Made by a program: the position numbers and the translations under genes. A stretch of DNA of 8,211 nucleotides from an uncultured Selenomonadales bacterium (GTDB lineage: Bacteria > Bacillota > Negativicutes > Selenomonadales > Selenomonadaceae), in contig CAMNPA010000041.1 of assembly GCA_946547205.1 (NCBI GenBank), positions 1 through 8,211 on the forward strand, in the 5' to 3' direction. The notes beneath the pieces were generated by a model that was given only the letters and a program-made list of their open reading frames with translations, did not search any database and was not told the DNA's origin. Of the stretch, positions 1 to 5,515 are shown one piece after another (position 1 is the first letter of the stretch; each line of letters starts with the position of its first letter).

Positions 1-267
1 ATCATGGGCTTATCGTTCATCACTGAAGGCGCGATTCCGTTTGCGGCAGGCGACCCGCTCCACGTCATACCGGCTTGCGTCGTCGGCTCGGCTTTGACAG
101 GCGCATTGGTCATGATGTTTGACTGCACGTTGATGGCTCCTCACGGCGGAATTTTCGTCGTCCCGACAATCGGCAACCCGTTCGGCTATCTGGCGGCTAT
201 CGCGGCAGGTTCGGCAGTCGGCTGCGTGATTCTCGGCATGATTAGGAAACCGCGTCCGCAAGATTGA
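1..267 (+). CDS. PTS fructose-family transporter EIIC, C-terminal fragment (5' end outside window)
   Basis: The frame is open from the first base, so the gene begins upstream and only the last 88 residues are seen. They match the C-terminal end of the membrane EIIC domain of fructose/mannitol-like phosphotransferase permeases (FruA type). The segment GLSFITEGAIPFAA near the start is the family's conserved cytoplasmic/substrate-site motif. It is followed by a DPL.VIP stretch, a glycine-rich membrane segment (VVGSALTGALVMMF), the conserved APHGGIFV motif, and a last hydrophobic helix ending in the charged tail RKPRPQD. The complex imports a sugar, probably fructose, and phosphorylates it during transport. 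In FruA proteins the EIIA and EIIB domains usually precede EIIC in the same chain, but that part is not visible. The gene ends with TGA and is followed after about 30 bp by a strong terminator, so it is the last gene of its operon. Family assignment is firm; the exact sugar is inferred. Confidence 0.9.
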   Translation: MMGLSFITEGAIPFAAGDPLHVIPACVVGSALTGALVMMFDCTLMAPHGGIFVVPTIGNPFGYLAAIAAGSAVGCVILGMIRKPRPQD

Positions 268-300
268 TTCCGATAAAAAATTTTTCTCGATAAAAAATTT

Positions 301-331
301 TCCCGCTGAAAACTCGGCGGGATTTTTTTTT
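301..331 (+). terminator. Intrinsic terminator after the PTS gene
   Basis: The arms TCCCGC (301-306) and GCGGGA (317-322) pair perfectly. The stem extends inward by a T-G wobble and two further pairs around a small A-rich loop, and is followed by a run of nine T (323-331). A-rich sequence precedes it, including two copies of CGATAAAAAATTTT at 271-284 and 288-301. It ends transcription from the PTS gene and separates that operon from the toxin-antitoxin genes. Confidence 0.9.
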
Positions 332-402
332 AATGTGGAATTAGGAATTAGGAATGTGGAATGATTTTCCTAAAAGCTAACAGCTAAAACCTAAAAGCTA
401 AC
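332..402. repeat. Short reiterated intergenic repeats
   Basis: The 71 bases after the terminator consist of two families of small direct repeats. AATGTGGAAT occurs at 332-341 and again at 352-361, separated by overlapping TAGGAAT units. CCTAAAAGCTAAC occurs at 369-381 and 390-402, with a partial AGCTAAAACC copy between them. There is no open frame of note and no evident hairpin. Such A/T-rich reiterations may be a remnant of an intergenic repeat family; that is inference. Confidence 0.6.
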
Positions 403-453
403 AAGTGCAGGAAAATTTTGAGCGGCTGTAGAAAATTCAACGCACTTGAACTT

Positions 454-460
454 GAAGGAG
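454..460 (+). promoter_or_regulatory. Ribosome binding site fixing the antitoxin start
   Basis: GAAGGAG lies 8 bp before ATG 469. The same frame is open back to a TTG at 418, but that upstream start has no comparable Shine-Dalgarno sequence, and the extra 17 residues do not resemble the family. The start at 469 is therefore preferred. Confidence 0.75.
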
Positions 461-468
461 CGATTGAA

Positions 469-756
469 ATGAAATATGTGAACGTTATCGACGCGAAGGA
501 ACAATTTTCCGAACTCGTGACACTTTTGAGCGACCCGCTGGAAGAAGTTTATCTGACCTTCAACGGCAAACCGATTATCAAGATGTCTCCGATTAAAGAG
601 AATCTGCCACTCGTCGAAGAAGTGAAAAAGCCTAATCCCGATCGCCGCCGCGCAGGAATTGCTAAGGGAACGTTTGTGCTTGACGACGAACTTTTTGACG
701 CCCTGGACGCCGAAATTTGGAGAGAGATTGCTGACAGTTACGAGGTGGCGAAATGA
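469..756 (+). CDS. Type II antitoxin, Phd/YefM family
   Basis: A 95-residue protein of typical Phd/YefM antitoxin size. The N-terminal half (about 1-50) has the family pattern: a first strand (MKYVNVIDAK), the helix EQFSELVTLL, then VYLTFNGKPIIKMSPI, corresponding to the beta-hairpin with the conserved NGKP.. turn. This half dimerises and binds operator DNA. The charged C-terminal part contains RRRAGIAKGTFVLDDELFD, a version of the 'GIAKGKF..PDDFD' tail that in this family wraps around and blocks the PIN toxin. Its stop overlaps the toxin start (ATGA at 753-756), the classic translational coupling of such pairs. By family behaviour the antitoxin should repress its own promoter together with the toxin. 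I could not find a convincing -35/-10 pair or operator palindrome in 400-460. The family call is confident; the cellular target of the pair is unknown. Confidence 0.85.
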   Translation: MKYVNVIDAKEQFSELVTLLSDPLEEVYLTFNGKPIIKMSPIKENLPLVEEVKKPNPDRRRAGIAKGTFVLDDELFDALDAEIWREIADSYEVAK

Positions 757-1157
757 AAATTTTACTCGACACGCACATTTTGCTTTGGTACTTTGACGAC
801 GACAAACGGCTTCCGCTTAACGCACGATTTTTTATAGAGGAAAAGTCCAACGAGGTTTATTACAGTCTTATTTCCGTTTTGGAAGTGGAGATTAAACACG
901 CGGCGCATCCCGACAGAATTTCCATGAGCGGCGAAAAACTTTTGGAACATTGTCAGCGACTGGGATTCATTCAAGTGCCAATCAAACTCTCACACATTTT
1001 AGCCGTGAAAAATTTAGTGCGCAAAGAAAATTCTCCGCCGCACCGAGATCCTTTCGACAGGCTGATGATTTGTCAAGCGGTTGTTGATAACATGCTTTTC
1101 ATCACGCACGACGAACGCATTGCCGAATACGTCAGCCCGATGATTTTCAAAATCTAG
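753..1157 (+). CDS. Type II toxin, PIN-domain ribonuclease (VapC-type)
   Basis: A 134-residue PIN-domain protein spanning the whole family length. The acidic metal-binding residues expected of an active nuclease are visible: D6 in LLDTHILLW, E44 in the SVLEVEIK helix, D99 and D102 in HRDPFDRLMICQA, and D120 in FITHDE. The HRDPFDR motif is typical of the VapC subgroup paired with Phd-like antitoxins. Known members are Mg-dependent endoribonucleases that cut tRNA, rRNA or mRNA and stop growth when the antitoxin is lost. GAGG at 742-745 is 7 bp before the ATG, which overlaps the antitoxin stop by 4 bp. No truncation or missing catalytic residue is seen, so the toxin is probably functional. The RNA target cannot be read from the sequence. 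The TAG stop is only 13 bp from the TRAP permease gene, suggesting cotranscription. Confidence 0.88.
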   Translation: MKILLDTHILLWYFDDDKRLPLNARFFIEEKSNEVYYSLISVLEVEIKHAAHPDRISMSGEKLLEHCQRLGFIQVPIKLSHILAVKNLVRKENSPPHRDPFDRLMICQAVVDNMLFITHDERIAEYVSPMIFKI

Positions 1158-1158
1158 C

Positions 1159-1162
1159 GAGG
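1159..1162 (+). promoter_or_regulatory. Ribosome binding site fixing the TRAP permease start
   Basis: GAGG is 8 bp before ATG 1171. An in-frame GTG at 1162 also exists, but it would overlap the Shine-Dalgarno itself and has none of its own, so ATG 1171 is the better start. Confidence 0.7.
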
Positions 1163-1170
1163 TGTCCTTA

Positions 1171-3078
1171 ATGACCGAACGAAAAGAGTTGACCGCCGAA
1201 GAAGTTTTAAAGAAATACGACGCCGAATCAAACACGATGGAATATACGGGCGTGATGGCTCGAATCGTCTCCGCAATCGCGATAACTTTTTCCGTCTTCC
1301 AAATTTACACGGCAAGCTTCGGACTTTTGGACGCGCAAATTCAGCGGGCAGTACATTTGGGCTTCGGACTGTGCTTGTCGTTTTTATTGTATCCGACGCG
1401 AAAATCTTGGCGGCGCGACAAAATTCATCCGCTCGATGCAGTATTGGCAATTTTGGGCGCGGCGGCTCCGGCTTATATCGTGCTGAACTATCGCGAATTG
1501 ATTTTGCGGGCGGCATTGCCCACGACGACGGACGTTGCAGTTGGCGGACTTGGAATTATTTTAGTCATAGAGGCGGCGCGAAGAGTCGTCGGTATCCCGA
1601 TGGTCTGCGTCGTATTATTTTTTATCGGTTACGCGTTCGCCGGGCCGTACATGCCGGGACTTTTGGCGCACCGCGGATTGAATATCGATTATTTTGTCAG
1701 CCACGTCTACTTCACGACGGAAGGCATTTTCGGAATTCCGCTCGGCGTCTCGTCAACGTTTATCTTCCTGTTCATTTTATTTGGCGCGTATCTTGAAGGC
1801 ACGGGACTCGGAAAATTTTTCATCGACGTTGCGAACTCGATAGCCGGTTGGGCAAGCGGCGGCCCGGCAAAAGTCGCGGTGTTGTCAAGCGGCTTGATGG
1901 GCACTGTCAGCGGCTCATCAGTTGCGAACGTCGTCGGCACCGGCTCATTGACAATCCCAATGATGAAAAAGCTCGGCTATCACAAAGACTTTGCGGGAGC
2001 AGTCGAAGCGGCGGCATCAACAGGCGGACAACTTATGCCACCGGTTATGGGCGCGGCTGCATTTTTGATGGCGGAATTCGTCGGCGTCCCTTACGTCGAA
2101 ATCGTCAAGGCGGCTGTCATTCCGGCGGCACTGTATTTTATCGGCGTATGGCTCGGCGTGCACTTCGAGGCTAAACGCAACGACTTGAAAGGCATTCCAC
2201 GTTCAGAGCTGCCGAAGTTCGGAGAAATTTTGCGTGAACGCGGACATTTGGCAATCCCGTTGCTCGTAATCGTCTACTTGCTCGTCAGCGGCTATACTCC
2301 GATGCGTGCGGCACTCGTGGCGATAGTCTTATCAATCGTCGTGAGCGCAATAAAAAAATCTACGCGCATGAGTTTTCCGGCAATCGTCAAAGGTTTGGAA
2401 ACGGGCGCGCGAAATGTTTTGGGCGTATTGGTTGCATGTGCGGCGGCAGGAATTATTATCGGTGTCGTCACGAAAACGGGCGTCGGTCTCAAATTGGCGT
2501 CGGCACTTTTGGATTTGTCAGGCGGAATGATTTTGCCGAGCATGTTCTTGACGATGGTCACGGCGATTTTATTGGGAATGGGCGTCCCTACGACTGCCAA
2601 TTACGTCATCACGTCGACGATAGCGGCTCCTGCGTTAATTCAAATGGGCGTGCCAATGCTGGCGGCTCATATGTTCGTTTTTTATTTCGGAATCATCGCG
2701 GACGTGACACCGCCGGTAGCACTCGCGGCATATGCAGGTTCGGGCATTTCGGGCGGCAACGCACTCAAAACGGGCGTCAATGCAGCAAAGTTGGCAATCG
2801 CGGCGTTTATCATCCCTTACATGTTCGTCTTGAGCCCGGAACTTTTGCTGATGGACGGCGTGACGCTCGGACTAGGTTTATCGCTTTTAACGGCCATTGT
2901 CGGAATGATCGCGTTGAGCTCGTCGCTAATCGGTTATCTTGCCGCACCGCTCAGGACATTTGAACGTTTGATTTTATTTGCAGGCGGCTTGCTGATGATT
3001 AAGCCCGGACTCGTCACGGACATTGCAGGCGTCGCGATTTTTGCGGCGATACTTTTCCTGCAGTTGCGCAAAAAATAA
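1171..3078 (+). CDS. TRAP-TAXI transporter fused DctQM permease (4TM/12TM fusion)
   Basis: A 635-residue polytopic membrane protein matching the fused small-plus-large permease of TRAP transporters of the TAXI type. After a charged cytoplasmic head (1-25), about four hydrophobic segments (near 30-55, 60-75, 88-105 and 122-158) form the DctQ-like part. From about residue 190 onward lies the DctM-like part. Its hallmarks are GTVSGSSVANVVGTGS (244-259) followed by IPMMKK, STGGQLMPPVMGAAAF (283-298), LLGMGVPTTANYVI (467-480) and DVTPPVALAAYAG (511-523). The two GS.GT/GMG.P motifs correspond to the paired re-entrant substrate and sodium sites of the family. Such systems import organic acids or amino acids using the sodium gradient and a periplasmic TAXI binding protein. 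No binding-protein gene is nearby; the genes immediately upstream are a toxin-antitoxin pair 13 bp away. The final 46 codons are repeated just after the stop. The substrate is unknown. Confidence 0.93.
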   Translation: MTERKELTAEEVLKKYDAESNTMEYTGVMARIVSAIAITFSVFQIYTASFGLLDAQIQRAVHLGFGLCLSFLLYPTRKSWRRDKIHPLDAVLAILGAAAPAYIVLNYRELILRAALPTTTDVAVGGLGIILVIEAARRVVGIPMVCVVLFFIGYAFAGPYMPGLLAHRGLNIDYFVSHVYFTTEGIFGIPLGVSSTFIFLFILFGAYLEGTGLGKFFIDVANSIAGWASGGPAKVAVLSSGLMGTVSGSSVANVVGTGSLTIPMMKKLGYHKDFAGAVEAAASTGGQLMPPVMGAAAFLMAEFVGVPYVEIVKAAVIPAALYFIGVWLGVHFEAKRNDLKGIPRSELPKFGEILRERGHLAIPLLVIVYLLVSGYTPMRAALVAIVLSIVVSAIKKSTRMSFPAIVKGLETGARNVLGVLVACAAAGIIIGVVTKTGVGLKLASALLDLSGGMILPSMFLTMVTAILLGMGVPTTANYVITSTIAAPALIQMGVPMLAAHMFVFYFGIIADVTPPVALAAYAGSGISGGNALKTGVNAAKLAIAAFIIPYMFVLSPELLLMDGVTLGLGLSLLTAIVGMIALSSSLIGYLAAPLRTFERLILFAGGLLMIKPGLVTDIAGVAIFAAILFLQLRKK

Positions 3079-3237
3079 TCGGTCAATCTTGCCGCACCGC
3101 TCAGGACATTTGAACGTTTGATTTTATTTGCAGGCGGCTTGCTGATGATTAAGCCCGGACTCGTCACGGACATTGCAGGCGTCGCGATTTTTGCGGCGAT
3201 ACTTTTCCTGCAGTTGCGCAAAAAATAATCGGTCAAT
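2936..3237. repeat. Perfect 150-bp tandem duplication covering the 3' end of the TRAP gene
   Basis: Bases 2936-3085 are repeated without a mismatch as 3086-3235, and identity extends 2 bp further (AT at 3236-3237), giving a 152-bp match at offset 150. The unit holds the last 46 codons of the permease, its TAA stop, and the next few bases up to the truA stop codon. TAATCGGT occurs at 2927, 3076 and 3226, just outside or at the repeat borders, and could have promoted slippage. Both neighbouring genes remain intact. The simplest history is that the permease and truA were convergent with 4 bp between their stops, and one duplication then inserted 150 bp between them. Confidence 0.97.
3079..3228 (+). 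pseudogene. Dead second copy of the TRAP permease C-terminus
   Basis: The duplicated segment continues in the same frame as the permease, because 150 bp equals 50 codons, but it follows the TAA at 3076-3078 and has no start codon or ribosome site of its own. Translated in that frame it reads SVN and then the same 46 residues (LAAPLRTFERLI onward, ending LRKK) before a second TAA at 3226-3228. It would be made only by readthrough of one stop codon, which would add the last membrane segments a second time. I treat it as a non-functional duplicate. Confidence 0.8.
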
Positions 3238-4021
3238 AAAAAACTTCCTGCAAACATAAACCGCAAGCCGGAGCCGTCGCGGGAACAAGACTTCTGTCGC
3301 GGGCGATGAAAATTTTTTCAAAGTCCGACAAGCTCACGTTGTGCCGACCGACTGCAACGACTAACGAAACGATATTCCGCGCCATGTGGTAGAGAAAGCC
3401 GCTCGCGTGGATTTTTATTGTCAAGATGTCGCCGCCGAAAAGTTCTTCGCCGAAAATTTCCGCCGCGTAAATCGTTCGTACGGGATTCATATTCGGAGCA
3501 CCGCCCGCCGCTTTGAACGTCGAATAATCATGCGTGCCGACAATCAAGCTCAAAGCCTCGCGCATTGCCTCAAGGTCAAGCGGTCTGAAAATGTGCCAAG
3601 CAAAACGATTGACAAACGGATTCGACGCCGCGCCGCGCAGGATTCGATAAAAATAAATTTTACTCGTCGCGCTGTGCAATGCGCTGAAATTTTTGTCGAC
3701 CTCTCGCGCTGAACGAACGACAATATCACTCGGCAGAACGGTTCTTGCGGCAATCGGAATTTTGTCAACGTCGATTCGCCCGTCCGTGAAAAAATTTACG
3801 ACTTGCCCGAAAGCGTGAACTCCAGCATCTGTGCGACCTGCTGCCGCCAATTCGATTTTGTCGCCGAAAATTTTTTCAAGCCGTTCTTCCAAAACGTTTT
3901 GCACTGCGATTCGCGGCGGACTCTGCCATTGAAAGCCGTTGTAATTTGTGCCGTCATAAGCGACCGTCAAAGCGATGTTGCGCCGCCGAAGTTTCATCAG
4001 CTGTTTATGTTCAGAACGCAT
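3233..4021 (-). CDS. truA: tRNA pseudouridine(38-40) synthase TruA
   Basis: A 262-residue cytoplasmic enzyme that isomerises uridines 38-40 in the anticodon arm of many tRNAs to pseudouridine. The sequence starts with the family's ALTVAYDGTNYNGFQWQ strand and has the catalytic motif GRTDAGVHA (62-70), with D65 as the nucleophile. FSALHSATSKIYFYRI (about 112-127) corresponds to the conserved F.AR..A..R.Y.Y region, with the usual arginine replaced by H/S-type residues. HDYSTFKAAGG and the late YHMARNIV segment (YHMVR in many homologues) complete the active site. The length is normal for the family. The start at 4021 is supported by AGGAG at 4030-4034, 8 bp upstream; a second ATG at 3997 has no such site. 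The gene stands alone, convergent with the TRAP gene and divergent from metY. Its stop lies directly at the border of the 150-bp duplication. Confidence 0.95.
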   Translation of the reverse strand: MRSEHKQLMKLRRRNIALTVAYDGTNYNGFQWQSPPRIAVQNVLEERLEKIFGDKIELAAAGRTDAGVHAFGQVVNFFTDGRIDVDKIPIAARTVLPSDIVVRSAREVDKNFSALHSATSKIYFYRILRGAASNPFVNRFAWHIFRPLDLEAMREALSLIVGTHDYSTFKAAGGAPNMNPVRTIYAAEIFGEELFGGDILTIKIHASGFLYHMARNIVSLVVAVGRHNVSLSDFEKIFIARDRSLVPATAPACGLCLQEVFY

Positions 4022-4083
4022 GATTCAATCTCCTAGAAATTTTATCACGGGAAATTATCTGCGCGGCTCAAAAAATCCTTCCC

Positions 4084-4112
4084 TTGACAGAAATATTCCC
4101 GCGAAGTATGAT
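4084..4112 (+). promoter_or_regulatory. Sigma-70 type promoter for metY
   Basis: A perfect -35 TTGACA (4084-4089) is followed by a 17-bp spacer and a -10 TATGAT (4107-4112), one mismatch from consensus. Transcription should start near 4118-4120, leaving a leader of only about 35 nt before ATG 4155. That is too short for a SAM-type riboswitch, so control, if any, is probably at the promoter. Confidence 0.85.
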
Positions 4113-4141
4113 TCAAGCCGTATCACGTTTCAAGCAGTTTT

Positions 4142-4147
4142 AGGAGG
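4142..4147 (+). promoter_or_regulatory. Ribosome binding site fixing the metY start
   Basis: AGGAGG, the full consensus, lies 7 bp before ATG 4155. The frame is open upstream to 3975, but that extension would run back across the promoter and into truA, so it is not used. Confidence 0.9.
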
Positions 4148-4154
4148 AATCACC

Positions 4155-5444
4155 ATGAGTGAACGCAAATATAAATTCGAGACACTTCAACTGCACGTCG
4201 GACAGGAACAAGCCGATCCCGTCACCGATGCCCGCGCAGTTCCGATTTATCAGACGACTTCCTACGTCTTTCACAACTTCCAACACGCCTCCGACCGTTT
4301 TGCATTGAAAGACGCCGGAAATATCTACGGACGCTTGACGAATCCAACGCAGGACGTTCTTGAAAAAAGAGTTGCGGCTCTGGAAGGCGGCTCGGCGGCA
4401 TTGGCGGTGGCAAGCGGTGCGGCGGCTGTCACTTACGTTGCTCAAGCTCTCGCGCAAAAAGGCGATCACATCGTTGCGGCGACGACCATTTACGGCGGCA
4501 CGTTCAATCTTTTTGAACACACCTTGCCCGCATTTGGAATTGAAACGACGTTCGTTGACCCGACAAAAGGCGTTGACGTTTTCGAGGCTGCTGTTCAGAG
4601 CAACACGAAGTTTATTTTCATCGAGTCCGTCGGCAATCCTAACGCCACGTTGATTGACATTCAAGCCGTCGCCGACATTGCGCACCGTCATAAAATTCCG
4701 CTCGTCATCGACAACACATTTGCCACGCCGTATCAAATTCGACCGTTTGAATTTGGAGCAGATATAATCGTTCACAGCGCGACAAAATTTTTGGGCGGAC
4801 ACGGCACGACACTCGCAGGCATCATCGTTGAGAGCGGCAAATTCGATTGGGAAAAGTCCGGCAAGTTCCCGCAGCTCGTCGAACCGAATCCAAGTTATCA
4901 CGGCGTCAGTTTTTACAAGGCACTCGGCGCGGCGGCGTTTGTCACGTACATCAGAGCGATTCTTTTGCGCGACACGGGCGCGGCTATTTCTCCGTTGAAT
5001 GCGTTCATGATTCTGCAAGGCGTCGAAACTCTGTCGTTGCGTGTTGAACGTCACGTTGAGAACGCGTTGAAAGTCGTCGAATACCTCGCGAAAAATCCCA
5101 AAGTCGACAAAGTTAATCATCCCGCGTTGGAAAATCATCCCGACCACGAACTTTACAAAAAATATTTTCCTGACGGCGGCATTTCGATTTTCACGTTCGA
5201 GATCAAAGGCGGAGCTCAAGCCGCGCAGAAATTCATCGACAGCTTGAAAATTTTCTCGTTGCTCGCCAATGTTGCCGACGTTAAATCGCTCGTGATTCAC
5301 CCGGCGTCAACAACTCACTCGCAAATGACGGAGGCTGAACTTTTGGCATCGGGCATCACGCCTTCGACAATTCGCCTGTCAATCGGCACGGAGCACATCG
5401 ACGACATCATTGCCGACCTTGAAGACGGTTTCGCCGCAGTCTAA
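4155..5444 (+). CDS. metY: O-acetylhomoserine sulfhydrylase / aminocarboxypropyltransferase (PLP enzyme)
   Basis: A 429-residue enzyme of the Cys/Met-metabolism PLP family (fold type I). It should condense O-acetyl-L-homoserine with sulfide or methanethiol to give homocysteine or methionine, in the cytoplasm. Visible residues are Y58 and R60 in NIYGRLTNPT, which contact the phosphate of PLP in the neighbouring subunit; the glycine-rich stretch around 78-91 (GGSAALAVASGAAA); D186 in VIDNTFATP, which pairs with the pyridine nitrogen; and K211 in HSATKFLGGHGT, the Schiff-base lysine. The GGHGTTLAGIIVESGKFDW region and the length near 430 distinguish MetY from the shorter cystathionine gamma-synthase and beta-lyase (about 380-400). 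SLGxAESL-type cores of those enzymes are replaced here by ANVADVKSLVIHPASTTH. It is monocistronic: its own promoter lies upstream and a hairpin follows 22 bp after the stop. Methionine biosynthesis is the likely role; choice of acyl donor and sulfur donor is family inference. Confidence 0.94.
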   Translation: MSERKYKFETLQLHVGQEQADPVTDARAVPIYQTTSYVFHNFQHASDRFALKDAGNIYGRLTNPTQDVLEKRVAALEGGSAALAVASGAAAVTYVAQALAQKGDHIVAATTIYGGTFNLFEHTLPAFGIETTFVDPTKGVDVFEAAVQSNTKFIFIESVGNPNATLIDIQAVADIAHRHKIPLVIDNTFATPYQIRPFEFGADIIVHSATKFLGGHGTTLAGIIVESGKFDWEKSGKFPQLVEPNPSYHGVSFYKALGAAAFVTYIRAILLRDTGAAISPLNAFMILQGVETLSLRVERHVENALKVVEYLAKNPKVDKVNHPALENHPDHELYKKYFPDGGISIFTFEIKGGAQAAQKFIDSLKIFSLLANVADVKSLVIHPASTTHSQMTEAELLASGITPSTIRLSIGTEHIDDIIADLEDGFAAV

Positions 5445-5460
5445 AAAATTTTTCGCAATC

Positions 5461-5505
5461 AAAAAATCCCTCGACGTTCAAGACGTTGAGGGAAAATTTT
5501 TTTTT
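5461..5505. terminator. Bidirectional terminator between metY and the first RTX gene
   Basis: The arms TCCCTCGACGT (5467-5477) and ACGTTGAGGGA (5483-5493) form an 11-bp stem with one G-T wobble around a 5-base loop. An A6 run (5461-5466) lies on the left and a T9 run (5497-5505) on the right. It therefore works for metY on the + strand and for the RTX gene ending at 5516 on the - strand. The sequence 5460-5496 is repeated exactly at 7121-7157. Confidence 0.92.
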
Positions 5506-5515
5506 GACGAGCCGT

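Noticed and set aside
418..468. TTG start adding 17 residues to the antitoxin
   Set aside because: There is no ribosome site before it, and ATG 469 has GAAGGAG at 8 bp.
2934..3266. A - strand frame encoding an exactly repeated peptide
   Set aside because: It is a by-product of the 150-bp tandem duplication, antisense to the permease end, and lacks a ribosome site.
4118..4154. SAM riboswitch or T-box leader for the methionine gene
   Set aside because: The leader from the predicted start is only about 35 nt and forms no visible multi-helix structure.
4140..5300. A 386-codon open frame on the - strand
   Set aside because: It is fully antisense to metY, whose motifs, promoter and ribosome site are clear; the peptide resembles no family.
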